The translations under genes and the position numbers were made by a program. The notes beneath the pieces were generated by a model. The model did no database searches and had not been told where the DNA came from. It was given only the letters and a program-made list of their open reading frames with translations. Below are positions 1 through 10,571 of a stretch of DNA of 37,614 nucleotides, one piece after another. This DNA comes from Mnemiopsis leidyi. Its lineage: Eukaryota > Ctenophora > Tentaculata > Lobata > Bolinopsidae. The DNA lies in assembly GCA_000226015.1 (NCBI GenBank), contig JH153095.1, positions 27,420-65,033 of the forward strand, read 5' to 3'. Each line of letters begins with the position of its first letter. The stretch's first letter is position 1.

Positions 1-3
1 TTT

Positions 4-1389
4 TTATTTTCTGGCTTTGCAGCCATAACACTGTGATCTTCTAGCCCAGTTACTTTTCCCACACTCCGAACAATCCCAATCCTGCGCGGCGCCCTCAGGT
101 ATTTTCCCATCTTCTTTTCCAGCCTGACACTTGTAACAGCTACCTCTCCAGCTCCAGTTCATTATGCCACATCCACCACACTTCCAGTCTGGGTTCTGCT
201 CCAGTTCCTTCTCGCGTCCAGGTCGAGCACCGTCGCAGCGCGCGCAGTTGGTCCGGCGTGCATTGTTGTTACATTGACACCCAGGACAGGTCCAGTCTTC
301 AAGCTTGCCACATTCTTTAGCGTTTTTCGGTTTGGGTTTCTGGCACTTGAAGCAGTCGAATCTGCGCTCGTGGTTGGATGCAAAGCATTCGGTGCACTCC
401 CAGTTTTTCAGGGATGCCGTTTCTGGTGCATCCTCACTCTTTTCTTTCTGACACTTATAACACGAGGTCCTATTAGCAAAGTTACTAAACAAACATTGAG
501 TACAAGTCCAATCACCAGGTCTAACTTCTCTCTCTTCTCGCTGCGGCCGTGAGTCCCATCTCTCATCTGGATAAGACATGTCAAACTTACCGCGACCCTG
601 AAAACCACCACCTCGACTTCTTGACTGGAAACCTTCTTGACTTCTTGGCTGGAAACCTTCTTGACTTCTTGGCTGGAAACCTCCTTGACTTCTTGGCTGG
701 AAACCTCCTTGACTTCGTGATTGGAAACCTCCTTGACTTCGTGACTGGAAACCTCCTTGAGCTCGTTTACTGTCTGGACGGCGGCCATAGTCATACCCTT
801 GCCTGGAATACACATCTTTTTCAGGGTAGGCATCTTGGTCTTCTTCAAAGTATTCATCGTCTGGGTAGAAATCATCTGACACAGGAGCTTCTGGAAACTT
901 ACTGGAATTAGAAAATGGGTCGTTTCTGGAGCCACTGTAGCCATCATAACCTTGGTATCCATCTACATTGTCTGCAAAACTTTGTCTGTTTTCAGTTTCT
1001 CGGTATTCTACGGTATCTCTTGGAGCAGGTCTCCTACCTCTAATGGTGGGGAGCATTTAGTGGGTGTATTTGGGAAGACAAATTATCAAACATTAACGTC
1101 TAAAAAATATCGGAATTGAAATGTTTCATTAAAGCAGTTGTCTCTACTTCGTATTTCTATCCAATAAAACTTAAAATCACCTGAATCCACCAACAGCTCT
1201 GGCGGGTTCAGGGGGAGCACGTGCAAAACCACCCTCCCTGCGCAGCATGCCATTGTTCCTGGACATCGGAGCAGGTGGGGCTCTACCACGGGGAGGTCCG
1301 CGCGGTTGTAGTCTGTCTCGGTAGAGGGGAACCTGTTGTCCGAGCTGGACTGGAGGCGAGCGGGACCGTGCTCTTTCTACCTCTGACAT
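4..1389 (-). CDS. Five-finger RanBP2-type zinc-finger protein with RGG-like repeats
   Basis: Two exons, 1389-1181 and 1039-4, join in phase (GGATTCAG, then AGGTAGG) to give 414 aa. The acceptor follows CCACCATTAG and the donor is GTGATTTTAAG. The N-terminus (about 1-70) is rich in Arg, Pro and Gly with an SR-like start, followed by a Tyr/Asp-rich acidic stretch (about 95-150). About seven 8-residue repeats of the type SQGGFQSR cover residues 163-217. Five RanBP2 fingers (W-x-C-x2-C-x3-N-x6-C-x2-C) lie near 246-267, 283-304, 318-338, 354-375 and 391-412, and the last ends at the stop. All five keep the Trp, the four Cys and the Asn; an Arg-rich segment before the third Cys is typical of single-stranded-RNA-binding fingers such as ZRANB2. 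A role in RNA binding or splicing is inferred from the family. A tract TCTATCTCCACAG ending at 1398 suggests a 5'-UTR intron. The 3' UTR lies outside the window. Confidence 0.85.
600..762 (-). repeat. In-frame 24-bp coding tandem repeat
   Basis: About seven near-identical 24-bp units encode the Gly/Phe/Gln/Ser/Arg octapeptides of the zinc-finger protein. Units differ mainly at S/P and G/E positions, as expected of a young array that may vary in copy number. Confidence 0.85.
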
Positions 1390-1397
1390 CGCCTATT

Positions 1398-2609
1398 CTG
1401 TGGAGATAGATCTATATTGCTCTTAAGGTATTCTTTAAGGCAGACCAACAAGCTCAGTGCGTCCATAAACGTTAAAATGAACCAGTCAATTTTAATATTT
1501 GCCGTCTAAAAAGCATTATAAGGGTTCAAGGGAGATTCCAAAACAAAACTATGAAATGAGCGTTTCCGCGCTAAACATTGAGCCCTGCAATCGGCAGGAA
1601 CTAATAACTTAATAAAGCAGGATCGGAGAAATCCCAAAAGACAGAAAGGAATCTCAATGCTATTTGAGATTGACATAATCGTGTGCGTTCATCAATAAAT
1701 TCGGGAGGTTGGTCGTTGGGGCAATGCCCCCAAAAACAATTGAACACGAATTGTTAGATGAGGAAAGGATGCAATAAACAAACGAGGATTGGTGAATGTT
1801 ATTTCAGTATTTTATAGCTAATGCTCGCCTGTCCTTAACATAGTCATGTTCAAAATATTTCTCACGAGTTGTAAACCCCGCTAGAAACAAAACATTTCGA
1901 CAGACAACAGTATCAATATATTATTGAGTAACACCTTCGAGGGGTCGGAAAAGTATTCCTTTACTCCGCTTTTACTTCAAAAATTCACAAGGAACTTTTA
2001 AGCCGTTTTGCAATTTTATTGGGTCGCCTAGCCACTTTTAGTTCAGATTTAACTTGGAGCAAAATTGATGGGTTGGGCTGTGGGTTTATCCCAATAAGAT
2101 TACGGTCTCAAGGAGATATGAACTGGAATGTGGTTGATCCCAAGGTCTAGAATTGATTGAATAAAACACTTGTCAATAATAAACGTATCAAATTTCACAA
2201 TAAATATTTATCACTTTTACCACCGCTAAAAAGTTTTCGTGATTGCTCAGAGCAATTAAGTTGAGAAGTTAAAAGAAAGGCTTAATCTGGTATTGATCAT
2301 AACATCGCTATAATAAGTTACATTAAAGAGGTTTAATCCACAAAGAAAACAAAATATAAAAAACCTAACCATGAGGCCTTAGACAAACCTACATCTTTAA
2401 AGAATGTGCAACCCTACACAGTGCACATGTAAGGCGAATCATCACAGAAGAACAGAAGAACTGTTTTGCAGCGAATCCCGCAAGACTAAGACTTGAGAAT
2501 TTCGAGCACGAAGGATAATGAAACATTTCACAAAATAACAAAAGAAGGCTGACATATTACCGACAAAACTGAGAAAAGCTACCTACAGTACGTGGCATGT
2601 GCTGACCTC
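1398..2609. other. Intergenic spacer between the zinc-finger gene and PEX19
   Basis: AT-rich and without a convincing ORF. It should hold the promoter of the zinc-finger gene and the 3' UTR of PEX19, both transcribed leftwards. No clear TATA box or AATAAA was found in the expected places. Its only structure of note is a pair of adjacent hairpins at 1716-1755. Confidence 0.5.
1716..1755. other. Two adjacent short hairpins
   Basis: TTGGGGCAATGCCCCCAA (1716-1733) folds into a GC-rich hairpin. Directly beside it, 1735-1755 is a second inverted repeat, AACAATT with AATTGTT around a 7-nt loop. On the minus strand this reads AATTG, then TTTTTGG, then a GGGGCA/TGCCCC hairpin, loosely like an Sm site plus the 3' hairpin of an snRNA. 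I recognise no snRNA body upstream. Confidence 0.3.
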
Positions 2610-4046
2610 TCACTGAATACAACACTGTTCACCGGGTAACCCAGCACCGGGAACCGGTCCTCCTCTCATCGCGTCCGGCATCTCCTGGGACATCATCTTT
2701 ACTATCTCGTCTGGGGGTGGCCCTGTCTCCTGCATGGCGTTCAGGAGAGAGTACACTCTGCTTCCTTCGTCCTGGAGATGTGGGTCTGGTGTTACTGTGT
2801 TCATTCGTGTGTCCATCTGTCTTGTGTCTGTGTCTTTGTCTGTTTGTGGATACAATTTTACATGTCAGTGTCTAAGTAGTGTAGATGGCAGTTTGCGTGC
2901 CTGTGTCTCTGTTACAAAAACCTACGTACGCACCTGAGAGTTATTTCCGTTGAAGATATCACATATCTCCTGGACGATCTGGCACTGTTTACTGTACACA
3001 GCGAACTTTGGGTGATCCTTGTTCTTCTCCAGCCAGTCAGGGTACAGATTTAGCAGCTCTTGTAACGGTTCGTGTAGTATCTGAAGGTAAATATCACAGT
3101 TTATAGATAGATATACGGTAAACTTATCAAACGTGATTTTAAACAAGAAACTCCAGCAGTGTTAAAGTGAAGTGTACCAGGTGTTAGGTGTACCAGGTGT
3201 TATTGCACCAGGCGTGTACCAGGTGTTATTGCACCAGGTGTTAGCTGTACCAGGTGGTATTTACAAATTACTGAGTCTGGTGTCAGGTGTGGCTACTATT
3301 TTTAATTATCAACTTTTTTCCTTAAATATCAACTGCATTTCATGCAATAACTTAGCTGTTTTGTAAGAACTTATGAACATCAAGAAATAGAATAAACACC
3401 TAGCGCTGCAAATTTGGGTTATAGCAATAAATTTCAACTATCTAAATAACTCTAATCTAAATGGTAAAACTGGTAGTATGATATTAAACATACCTCTTTT
3501 GATAAAAGCTTGCTGAGCAAGTTCTCCAACACGGGAACCATTCCCTCAACATCAGGTTTCTCAGAGCTGTCCTCGGGATGAGCACCAGCAGCAGCTGCAT
3601 CTCGAAATAACTTCTCCATAGTCTGCGCTATGTTTGCTTCCATGTCACTGCTACCTTGTTCCTCATCCTGGTCTGAGAGAGTTGTTCTTAGCTTAGGGGT
3701 GGAGTCCAGCAGATTGGAGAACGCTTTGTCAAACTCTTTTGTGAGGTCATCAATGTACTTATCTTCATCTTCTGGGGTGACCTGTAATTTTGAAATTGAT
3801 TCATGTTTAAATTAAATTACGTTTGGAGAAGGTATTATTTTTTAAAATGATTTTCAGATGATTTTTCTAAAAGGATATTGTAACTATGGAAATCAAACAA
3901 ACCTTTACAAATTCGTTAAAATCAGGTAAGGGAGGATCAGAGGTAGTTTTGTTGGTGTCATTGGGCTGTGTAGAACTTTTTACTTCCTCCTGATCTTTGT
4001 CAAATTCTGCTAAAGCATCATCTAATATATTTTCCAGTTCACTCAT
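2610..4046 (-). CDS. PEX19: Peroxisomal biogenesis factor 19
   Basis: PEX19 is the cytosolic chaperone and import receptor for peroxisomal membrane proteins; it binds PEX3 through its N-terminus. Four exons, 4046-3903, 3781-3494, 3080-2934 and 2771-2610, join in phase 0 to give 246 aa (human 299). The N-terminus (SELENILDDALAEFDK) matches the PEX3-binding segment. The conserved core has LLSKLLSKE, then PLQELLNLYPDWLEKNKD and a segment ending QEICDIF, followed by GPPPDEIVKMMSQEMP. The C-terminus is QCCIQ, a CaaX box; Gln in the last position favours farnesylation, as is known for PEX19. The exon 4 acceptor (CATCTCCAG) is the least certain; an alternative 42 nt upstream (ACAAGACAG) would add 14 aa. 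In frame upstream of the chosen Met there is an open stretch back to an acceptor-like ATTGCATTAG near 4111, so a longer N-terminus is possible. Confidence 0.92.
3168..3262. repeat. Tandem repeat in PEX19 intron 2
   Basis: Imperfect units built on GTACCAGGTGTTA and TTGCACCAGG recur about six times inside the intron between the second and third coding exons. Non-coding minisatellite. Confidence 0.75.
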
Positions 4047-5061
4047 ACCATTTTTCAGCTCATCAGTAAACTGTGTTTGATAAATTTGCTCATTGAAAGC
4101 TTTTGACTAATGCAATGATTTAGCACAAAAAATAAGATTATTGTGATAAACTATTCAAGTTTACTGAAGTATCTGCTATCTAGTCTAAGAAGCAAAGTAT
4201 GTGAGGAAGAATGCTGACAACTCCTAAAATTCGTTAAAGAAGTAAACAACTGACTGTTTGAATAAAACAGTAGACTAAATAGCTGAAAACCATAAAAACT
4301 GCAACATATCTATAATTAATCAATTCAATGGAATAGAAGCCAGAGTAGGCAACCAGAAAATAGAAACGCATTTGAATCTTGTAACAATACTACAAAATTG
4401 AAAAAATTCAATAAATAAATTGCTCACTTAGTTCGACTTAGTTAGAACAATTTCACTTCGATAAATTATGCAAATTTAAGCTCAGAATGAAAATTATGCA
4501 TACCTAAAACCAAAGTTTCATTATACCCTTGTGAATTTTCATGATATTATGGGATCACCTGATCATTTTCGGGCTAGGCTGTCCAAATCAAGCTTACATG
4601 GAAAGATAAAAGTTCTGATACCGTACAAGGACTCCCTCTCAGATGGATCCTAATATTGTATGTCAATAATCAGGTAAGGAACTCGAATCAATGTTATTAC
4701 TAATATTGATGGAATGAAGTTATTGAGAATAATGATCATAGGCGAACAGTTTAGCATTTCTAAAAGCGGGGCTCATGAAAATGTTGCTTAATTTTTCAAA
4801 AATTTATGAATAAATCGAAATATTACAATATTACAGATACCCAATAATTTTGATGAAACAATTGATATAACATGAAATTATATAAAACTTAATACAAATA
4901 CCTAACAGTAAAGTTCCAATTGGTCAAAAGGGATGCAAATATTGAATCCTTGAAAATATAAATATAGAACCTCAAATTGTGACAGAAATTTGAAAGAGAT
5001 ATAAAATAGCACAGCTACACTCATAAGACAACCCTTTTAACTACAAGAGAAACCCATAAGC
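4047..5061. other. Intergenic spacer, AT-rich
   Basis: Lies between the PEX19 start and the stop of the upstream membrane-protein gene. No convincing ORF, RNA gene or repeat. It should contain the PEX19 promoter and the 3' UTR of the next gene. Confidence 0.5.
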
Positions 5062-6357
5062 CTACCCAATTGTGTCATATTGTACTCCCTCACGATATTC
5101 TCCACAGGATTTAACATACATGAATCCATCATAGATAAGCCCACCAAGATCTTTCCACATATCAAGGTGGGGAATCATTTCCTCACCACGACGACCTTCT
5201 TTGTAATTATATCCCATTCCAATTATGAGATATAAACCAACAATTATAAAGAAAAATATCAGCAGTAACGTGCCTGTGCTTGTAGAGGAGCTCAATCCTA
5301 GGAGGTTTATAGGTTTAAATGGATCTGTAAAATAAATTTTAACAGTTTAAATACTCAATAGAAGAACATGATTTTCGACATTTTTTTATCTATGGCTTAG
5401 AATCCCTTTATATATTATCAGTAGACAAATTATCATAGATTGAGACCTCTCATGTACATGTGAATATCCTGTTGATTTATCTCATGATGTTAATCATACC
5501 TGAGGGCGTGGCATCACAGCCAAACTCTTTTTTTCTCAGCTTCTTATCAAGTTGTTCCCTTTGATCACAATCACAACCAAATGGAGAGCTCATTTCCACA
5601 CAAGCTGCTGCTCCTTCTGGACAATCACTTGTTTGCAATATTGCAGGAGAGTCCAAACCTGTCTTAGCTAGACAAGCATCAGAGGTGCAGCAGTTAATTT
5701 TAACAAGAAAACTTGAACCCTGAAATTAGATACTAGATAAACAAGAGTCATTTGCCAGTAGGGCTGATTGTATTACTTGGCATGAATTAAATATGCTAAT
5801 AGAAAAGGAATCAGTACAAAAATATGCATCTAGTATCCACTATCCATGTTTTACAAAAAACAAACTAATGGTATTGCACATAATCTAACCTCATAATCTC
5901 CATCTTTGTATAATATATTGATTCCTTTATTCTTGTCATCTTTATCAATCAAAGAAGCTGTCATGCTAGCTTGAACACAAGATCCCAATGCAACCCAACA
6001 TGGCTTTTCAGTGCCACACAACTTTTCATTAGATTCTGGGGCACAAGCTGCTGGTCTATTTGTTGTCCTTGAAGGCCCTGTAGTTCTGGGATGACACCCC
6101 TCTTGGATAGTGTGTCCATCAACTTTTTGATTCTGTACAACATTGCCCAAATTGAAAAATGTATAATTCTTGGATGAACTTTTTACAGCATAGATATTGC
6201 TGATGTCAGAGTATTTCTGTGAGGGAGGTCGATGGTCTTTTAAGTGATTTACATTGAATGTGACATCTCCAATTTTGATAACTGTTTCATGACATAATTG
6301 TGAGGACAGGGTTTTTAATATCAGAGAGAGTTTCAGGAAGGTTGACAGCAGTTGCAT
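5062..6357 (-). CDS. ATG27 / mannose-6-phosphate-receptor-like type I membrane protein
   Basis: Exons 6357-5890, 5719-5500 and 5324-5062 join in frame to give 316 aa. Residues 1-20 are a hydrophobic signal peptide. The Cys-rich lumenal part (21-240) carries the late MRH-type pattern LYKDGDYEGSSFLVKINCC (about 149-167). A single membrane span lies at about 246-265. The cytosolic tail begins GYNYKEGRRGEEMIPHLDMW and continues with a conserved segment ending DGF, which matches the post-membrane segment of ATG27 and the cation-dependent mannose-6-phosphate receptor. It ends QYDTIG, with a YxxPhi sorting signal (YDTI) three to six residues from the end. Such proteins cycle between Golgi, endosomes and lysosomes or autophagic membranes. 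The Arg normal in sugar-binding MRH domains is not evident, so mannose-6-phosphate binding is doubtful. The CCTSDAC motif also recalls LU domains. Confidence 0.8.
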
Positions 6358-7479
6358 TTTTGGGTATTAGATAAAGGTGTCAACACAGCACATCCTAAAA
6401 TTTAAATTACAGAAAATTGACATTACCAGTGTATAGATGATTACTTCATTTTAACAATAACCTCTATAATAGAGAACGATATACTTGGGGAATTGTCTAC
6501 AATTTTCCATACTTAAACACCTCATTCCTCTCAACTTGTGGGCCCTACCTTACTTGTCGTGAAATACTCTCAAATTAACCTATGGATACAGATTGATCTC
6601 CAAAATCAAAGGTAGGAGCATTACATTTAGAGAAATGGTGTTTGAAATTTGAGACACCTCCCCACAAATACCATTCTCTTACCTGATTTAATTTGAAGCT
6701 TAAACAAGAACAGATATAGAGATTACATACACACTAGATATCGAGTTGCGCTATTTATGGACAGTGGTTGCAAGGTCAACATAAGCGTGATGTGCCCAAG
6801 GAAATAGAAAAACGATTAAGCAAGCCAGCAACATTCAATGTAGTGGGGAACTAACAAGGCCCACAGACACCTACTTTGGTCTCTTTTTCATGGAATGTTT
6901 TGGCCGAAAAAAGCTAGATAATTATAGAAAAAACAAAAGGTTCTGATTCAGTCTTCCACAAAAAGATAGTAAGTGTAGAACTTTCTAATTTCAAGCTACC
7001 TGCTACAATCTTCTTTGTTAAATGAGGAGGGTCTCTGTTAAAGAATAGAATAGAAAATAAGATAATGACATACATAATCACACGTTATCAAAATAATTTA
7101 ACAAAATACTATAAAACTAAGAGGCTGAATAATTAGCCCAAATTCAATACTGTAAAAAATTACTACAACTCCTTAAGATCCTTAAGAGGAAATAAAAACA
7201 ATTAAAGAAGAACAAAATGTTATTAGTTCAGGTCAAATACCAATATATACAAAAACTGCATAAAAATAAGAGTTGAATAAAGGTCAATACATGAATTAAA
7301 ACAAATAACTAACTGCCCATGCTCCTACTTAACCCCTCTCATGTTAATGCATAATTTTCTATTGGCAAGAGGATTTGTACAAAGATATTCATTATGCCTA
7401 GTTTAATCGACCAATAGGACTTCCCTTCGTAAGCTTCTCCGCAATAGTGACAACATACAGTCAATAATAACTCTAAATC
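6358..7479. other. Spacer upstream of the membrane-protein gene
   Basis: AT-rich, with no supported gene. The first few hundred bases upstream of the minus-strand start at 6357 should hold its promoter and possibly a 5'-UTR exon. From about 7470 rightwards the sequence becomes decayed retrotransposon. Confidence 0.45.
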
Positions 7480-8960
7480 AGGAAGTGCTTGGAACAAGTG
7501 CAAAGACAAGCAGCGCTTCTGATTACACGAGGTCTCCGAAAATAACCACTCCTTAACCTAGAGATACAAGCTAGGATTCAACCAATAAACCTTAGGTTAC
7601 AATACCAAGCTATCGAATCCTCTCTCAGGCTTAAATTACATGGCAACTGGAATTATAATTACATATACAACAGAGACAGACTCAACAAGTCACATGCCTA
7701 TGCAGCAGACTCAGCTATCAGAAAAATGGAACATAGAAGCTGCCAGATTAAGGACACCATACCCGCAGTGACCATCAAAGACAGACGTTTTAGGGTTAAA
7801 ATAGAGGACAGAGTCAGCACAACAAGTTACATATACAACATTAAGAGTACTTCTTGGCAGATTTACACAGATGGATCAAAAATAGCTTACAACACGGTAG
7901 CTGGTTTTTGCGCTATAAAAGGAGACACATAATATCACAGAGCCAGCTACCCACTTGGGTGCCTACCAACAGTATACTAATGTGAACTATTCGCTATTCA
8001 CATGACATGCATCTGGGCGAACAACAATCTAGGATCCCAGCTCACATAATCTTTCTTTCAGACTCACAAGCTGCTATTATTGCAGGAAACAGGACGAACA
8101 TCAAATCGAGACTGGTCCTGTACATAGCTCACCAACTTAACACTCTGGGTACACGCCACAGGGTTGAACTGAGATGGGTTCCAGGCCATAAAGGTATTAA
8201 AGGCAACAAAAAAGCTGATGAATTAGCAAGACTAAGCTCTAGAACCAACCCAGTGGGCCCTGAACAATTCATTTCCATATCATTAGGATTACAAGTTAAG
8301 ACCATCAAAGATTGATAATTTCGGTCCACATGAAAACGTTAAGAAACAGTGCACTTAGTGACAAGGGAAAAGTTCCTGTTGAAGCACATTTGCGTAGACA
8401 TAAATACAGTAACTTCAAGATGACAGGCTCAGAAATGAGGGTGATTACACATGGCTCTAAACCGGACACAGCCCATAAGCCTACTTTCAACACAAGGCAA
8501 ACAACAATCAGGTTGAATTATCTGACTGTGAACACTGTCCAGGCCAGGAAGAGACATCACGACTCTTCTCATGCAAACGTGTTGCACACATAACGTTAAG
8601 ACTACAAATATTTGGCAAGTTACTCATTATGGAAGAGATCGCCCATAAAACAGACTTGATCATCAAGTTTGTCAAGCAGACAGACAGATTTGACAGAGAC
8701 AGCCTCTTCGGCTAACTCACAGGACCACCTTGTTTACTCATTAGTTCTATAGAACAGGCCTTGGCTTTGACCAGAATTCCCTGCCCGCTGAAGTGGGTAA
8801 AGAGCTTACGGTACCCTACCAACATCAGCTCGCTCTGGAAAAAGCAGCAACAGCCTCCAGACTCTTAATCAATTTAAGAGACTGGTTCTGACTTTGTACC
8901 GACAAAACAGAAAGGGCTATAAGAAGCCTGAAGCGAGAATAATTACATAAAAAACATTTA
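7480..8960 (+). mobile_element. Degenerate 3' half of a LINE with RNase H
   Basis: Frame-shifted, stop-riddled remains of the second ORF of a non-LTR retrotransposon of the RNase H-bearing type (I/R1/Jockey-like). In order: the end of the reverse transcriptase, reading LEQVQRQAALLITRGLR near 7489; RNase H with YTDGSK (about 7865) and, after a frameshift, FLSDSQAAI (about 8052) and a VPGHKGIKGN segment (about 8178); then a C-terminal Cys/His segment reading CEHCPGQEETSRLFSC (about 8528-8575). The 5' half (endonuclease and most of the RT) is missing, as expected of 5'-truncated LINE insertion. No intact ORF remains. The 3' end is placed only roughly, in the A-rich stretch near 8940-8960. Confidence 0.85.
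7859..8260 (+). pseudogene. RNase H domain of the dead LINE
   Basis: Shows the first catalytic Asp (YTDGSK), a second conserved acidic residue in CELFAIH (about 7981-8001), the third in SDSQAAI, and the HKG...ADELA end motif. Stop codons and at least one frameshift between 7929 and 8010 split it, so it is not functional. Confidence 0.8.
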
Positions 8961-9487
8961 AATCTTTAAGATGAGATGGGCAACAAGCTTCAAGGAAAAC
9001 TCGTCTATTGAGCTAAGAAACTACAATAAATCACAAATGATTGCTTGAAGGACTTGCCTGGCGTTGTCAGGCCTGCCGCCTCGATGCACCGCAATATTTT
9101 TGATAGAAATTTTTCGAACATGAGAATGGGCCGTAACGTGAGGCTATGATGAAAAACATTTAAAAGTTGGTTTTGAGATGAGATGATCGATATCCAAGTT
9201 TCATATTGAAGATCCTAGATAATACAAACATGAATATCAGAAAATCAAGAAATAATGTACTTCTAGACACAAACATGCATATTTACATGAAGCGATAATC
9301 AGCTCCTAAATAGTACATAGTATATTTCTAGACTGGAGGGGTGGGCAGGACAAAAGGAACAGCCACAAAAACAGTGACTAGAATTAAACTAAATTATAGC
9401 AAAATTTCTTTCAAAATGCTAACTAGAACTCACACTCCCTTAACAGCACCCAGAAAAGCATAACATCTCTTTTAGTTTTAAGACCAA
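8961..9487. other. Spacer between the LINE remnant and the MITE island
   Basis: No gene recognised. GC content and short repeated words rise from about 9480, where the repeat island begins. Confidence 0.4.
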
Positions 9488-9553
9488 TTTGTCTGACTTT
9501 GTCCAACCCTCATTTGAAGCAAGAATAAAATGACGGGAGGGTGTGCGCTGCTG
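9488..9553 (+). repeat. MITE family A, single terminal arm (copy A1)
   Basis: Begins GTCTGACTTTGTCCAACCC, contains an AATAAAATGACGGGAGGGTG core and ends GCGCTGCTG followed by TA. It is the right-hand arm type of the complete element at 36808-37021, without a partner arm. Confidence 0.75.
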
Positions 9554-9577
9554 TACATAGACCAATAAGCGGTTATA

Positions 9578-9641
9578 TTTGTCTGACTTTGTCCGACCCT
9601 CATTCGAAGCGAATAAAATGACGGGAGGGTGCGCGCTGCTG
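9578..9641 (+). repeat. MITE family A, single terminal arm (copy A2)
   Basis: Second direct copy about 90 bp after A1 and closer to the complete element: CCGACCCTCATTCGAAGCGA, then GGAGGGTGCGCGCTGCTG and a terminal TA. Two arms in the same orientation suggest a tandem or nested insertion. Confidence 0.75.
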
Positions 9642-9673
9642 TACAAGGTTATATAATCAGCAGGCCAAAAAAC

Positions 9674-9746
9674 TTGACAAGATCAGAAATGATATCCGGT
9701 CACCTTTCTAAGTCTAACCAGCCCGAGTCAGGTCACACCTCGACAA
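9674..9746 (+). mobile_element. Short MITE family B, copy B1
   Basis: Starts TTGACAAGAT, contains GATATCCGG and ends CACACCTCGACAA. It is flanked by the 8-mers CAAAAAAC (9666-9673) and CAAGAAAC (9747-9754), a target duplication with one mismatch. At 73 bp it is an internally shortened member of the family also seen at 10672, 10785, 36198 and 36488. Confidence 0.6.
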
Positions 9747-9970
9747 CAAGAAACATTCGCTTCGGCTGGATTTAATAGCGCTCCAAATAAATATAATCAA
9801 GCGACGACATTAACAACCAGTAACAGGGCTCTGCGCGACTCTCTCTAACAACGACTGATCAAGTCCCAGGCAATGGGCAAGTAAATCAGCAGCGTTTTTC
9901 GGGGCAAACTACAAAGCGTATAAAATGTAAAAGCATTGACATCGCCCACTAGTAAGTGAGGCATGGCAAG

Positions 9971-10058
9971 CAATCGCGCGCGGCTCGCAGCTTGCTGCTC
10001 CCCTGGCGTTCTAACGTTTTGTAAGAACGTTAGACGGATATCTATATCATTTCGTCAA
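9971..10058 (-). mobile_element. MITE family B, truncated copy B2
   Basis: Carries the CGCGCGGCTCGCAG segment, TGCTGCTCCCC, and the hairpin CGTTCTAACG/TAAGAACGTTAGACGGATAT, and ends TTCGTCAA. The outer TTGTCGAGGTGTTACCC end is missing, so no target duplication can be assigned. Confidence 0.6.
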
Positions 10059-10073
10059 GGCAATTTTATCGGG

Positions 10074-10112
10074 CGCTGCGCGGCTTTCTCTACGCGTTTC
10101 TCTCCGATGCTG
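10074..10112. repeat. Short repeat family C, copy 1
   Basis: GCGCGGCTTTCTCTACGCG recurs in related form near 10572-10612 (GCGCGGCTCTCTCTACG) and more weakly near 9832. These are fragments of another GC-rich interspersed repeat whose ends cannot be defined here. Confidence 0.45.
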
Positions 10113-10229
10113 AAAAGCAACAAAAACTGAAGTCTCCAATGGCAAAGCAATCTGTACGAATTTAGATATAGATATTGCAGGGCCGCTGCAGTGTGCAGCC
10201 TTGCATTACAGCTATTGTCACTTGTACTG

Positions 10230-10243
10230 NNNNNNNNNNNNNN
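10230..10243. other. Assembly gap (14 N)
   Basis: Run of N inside the repeat island, probably an assembly failure in repetitive DNA. Confidence 0.95.
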
Positions 10244-10285
10244 CGTGACAGCGCGTGATGGCCGCGACAGTAGGTTATCAACCTA
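10244..10285 (-). repeat. 42-bp repeat, identical in inverted orientation to 36100-36141
   Basis: Contains GACAGCGCGTGATGGCCGCG and the palindrome TAGGTTATCAACCTA. By eye the reverse complement matches 36100-36141 at all 42 positions. It abuts the N gap, so the shared block may be longer. Confidence 0.85.
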
Positions 10286-10376
10286 CAATTTTTCGATTAA
10301 AGGATAAGTTTAACAGGCGATTGCTTTGTCTTACGCCGGAGGCTGCCGCTTAGCGGCAGCAGGGCTAAGCAACGTA

Positions 10377-10430
10377 CAGCAGCGTGCACCCTTCCTTCAT
10401 TTTAATCGCTTCGAATGAGGGTCGGACAAT
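10377..10430 (-). repeat. MITE family A, single terminal arm (copy A3)
   Basis: Left-arm orientation: TA, then CAGCAGCGTGCACCC, ATCGCTTCGAATGAGGGTCG and GACAATG. No matching right arm follows within the island. It is preceded by a GCTGCCGCTTAGCGGCAGC hairpin at 10352-10370. Confidence 0.7.
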
Positions 10431-10571
10431 GCTCGACGCGCTTTATAGATCACATCACCTAATACTGTGTCACTTCGCATACTCAAGGTGAAGGAGTGAA
10501 GAGGCATGCTGCCGTGCCTTGTCTCAGAAGTTATTCTATGCCTGAAAAAGACGTGATTTTACATACAGTGT

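Noticed and set aside
408..962. 184-codon ORF in another frame of the zinc-finger exon, and plus-strand ORFs over the same place
   Set aside because: Shadows of the real exon. Their repeats only mirror the 24-bp coding array in other frames.
7859..8315. A host RNase H gene
   Set aside because: The order of motifs, the preceding RT tail and the following Cys/His segment fit a LINE, and stops and frameshifts break it.
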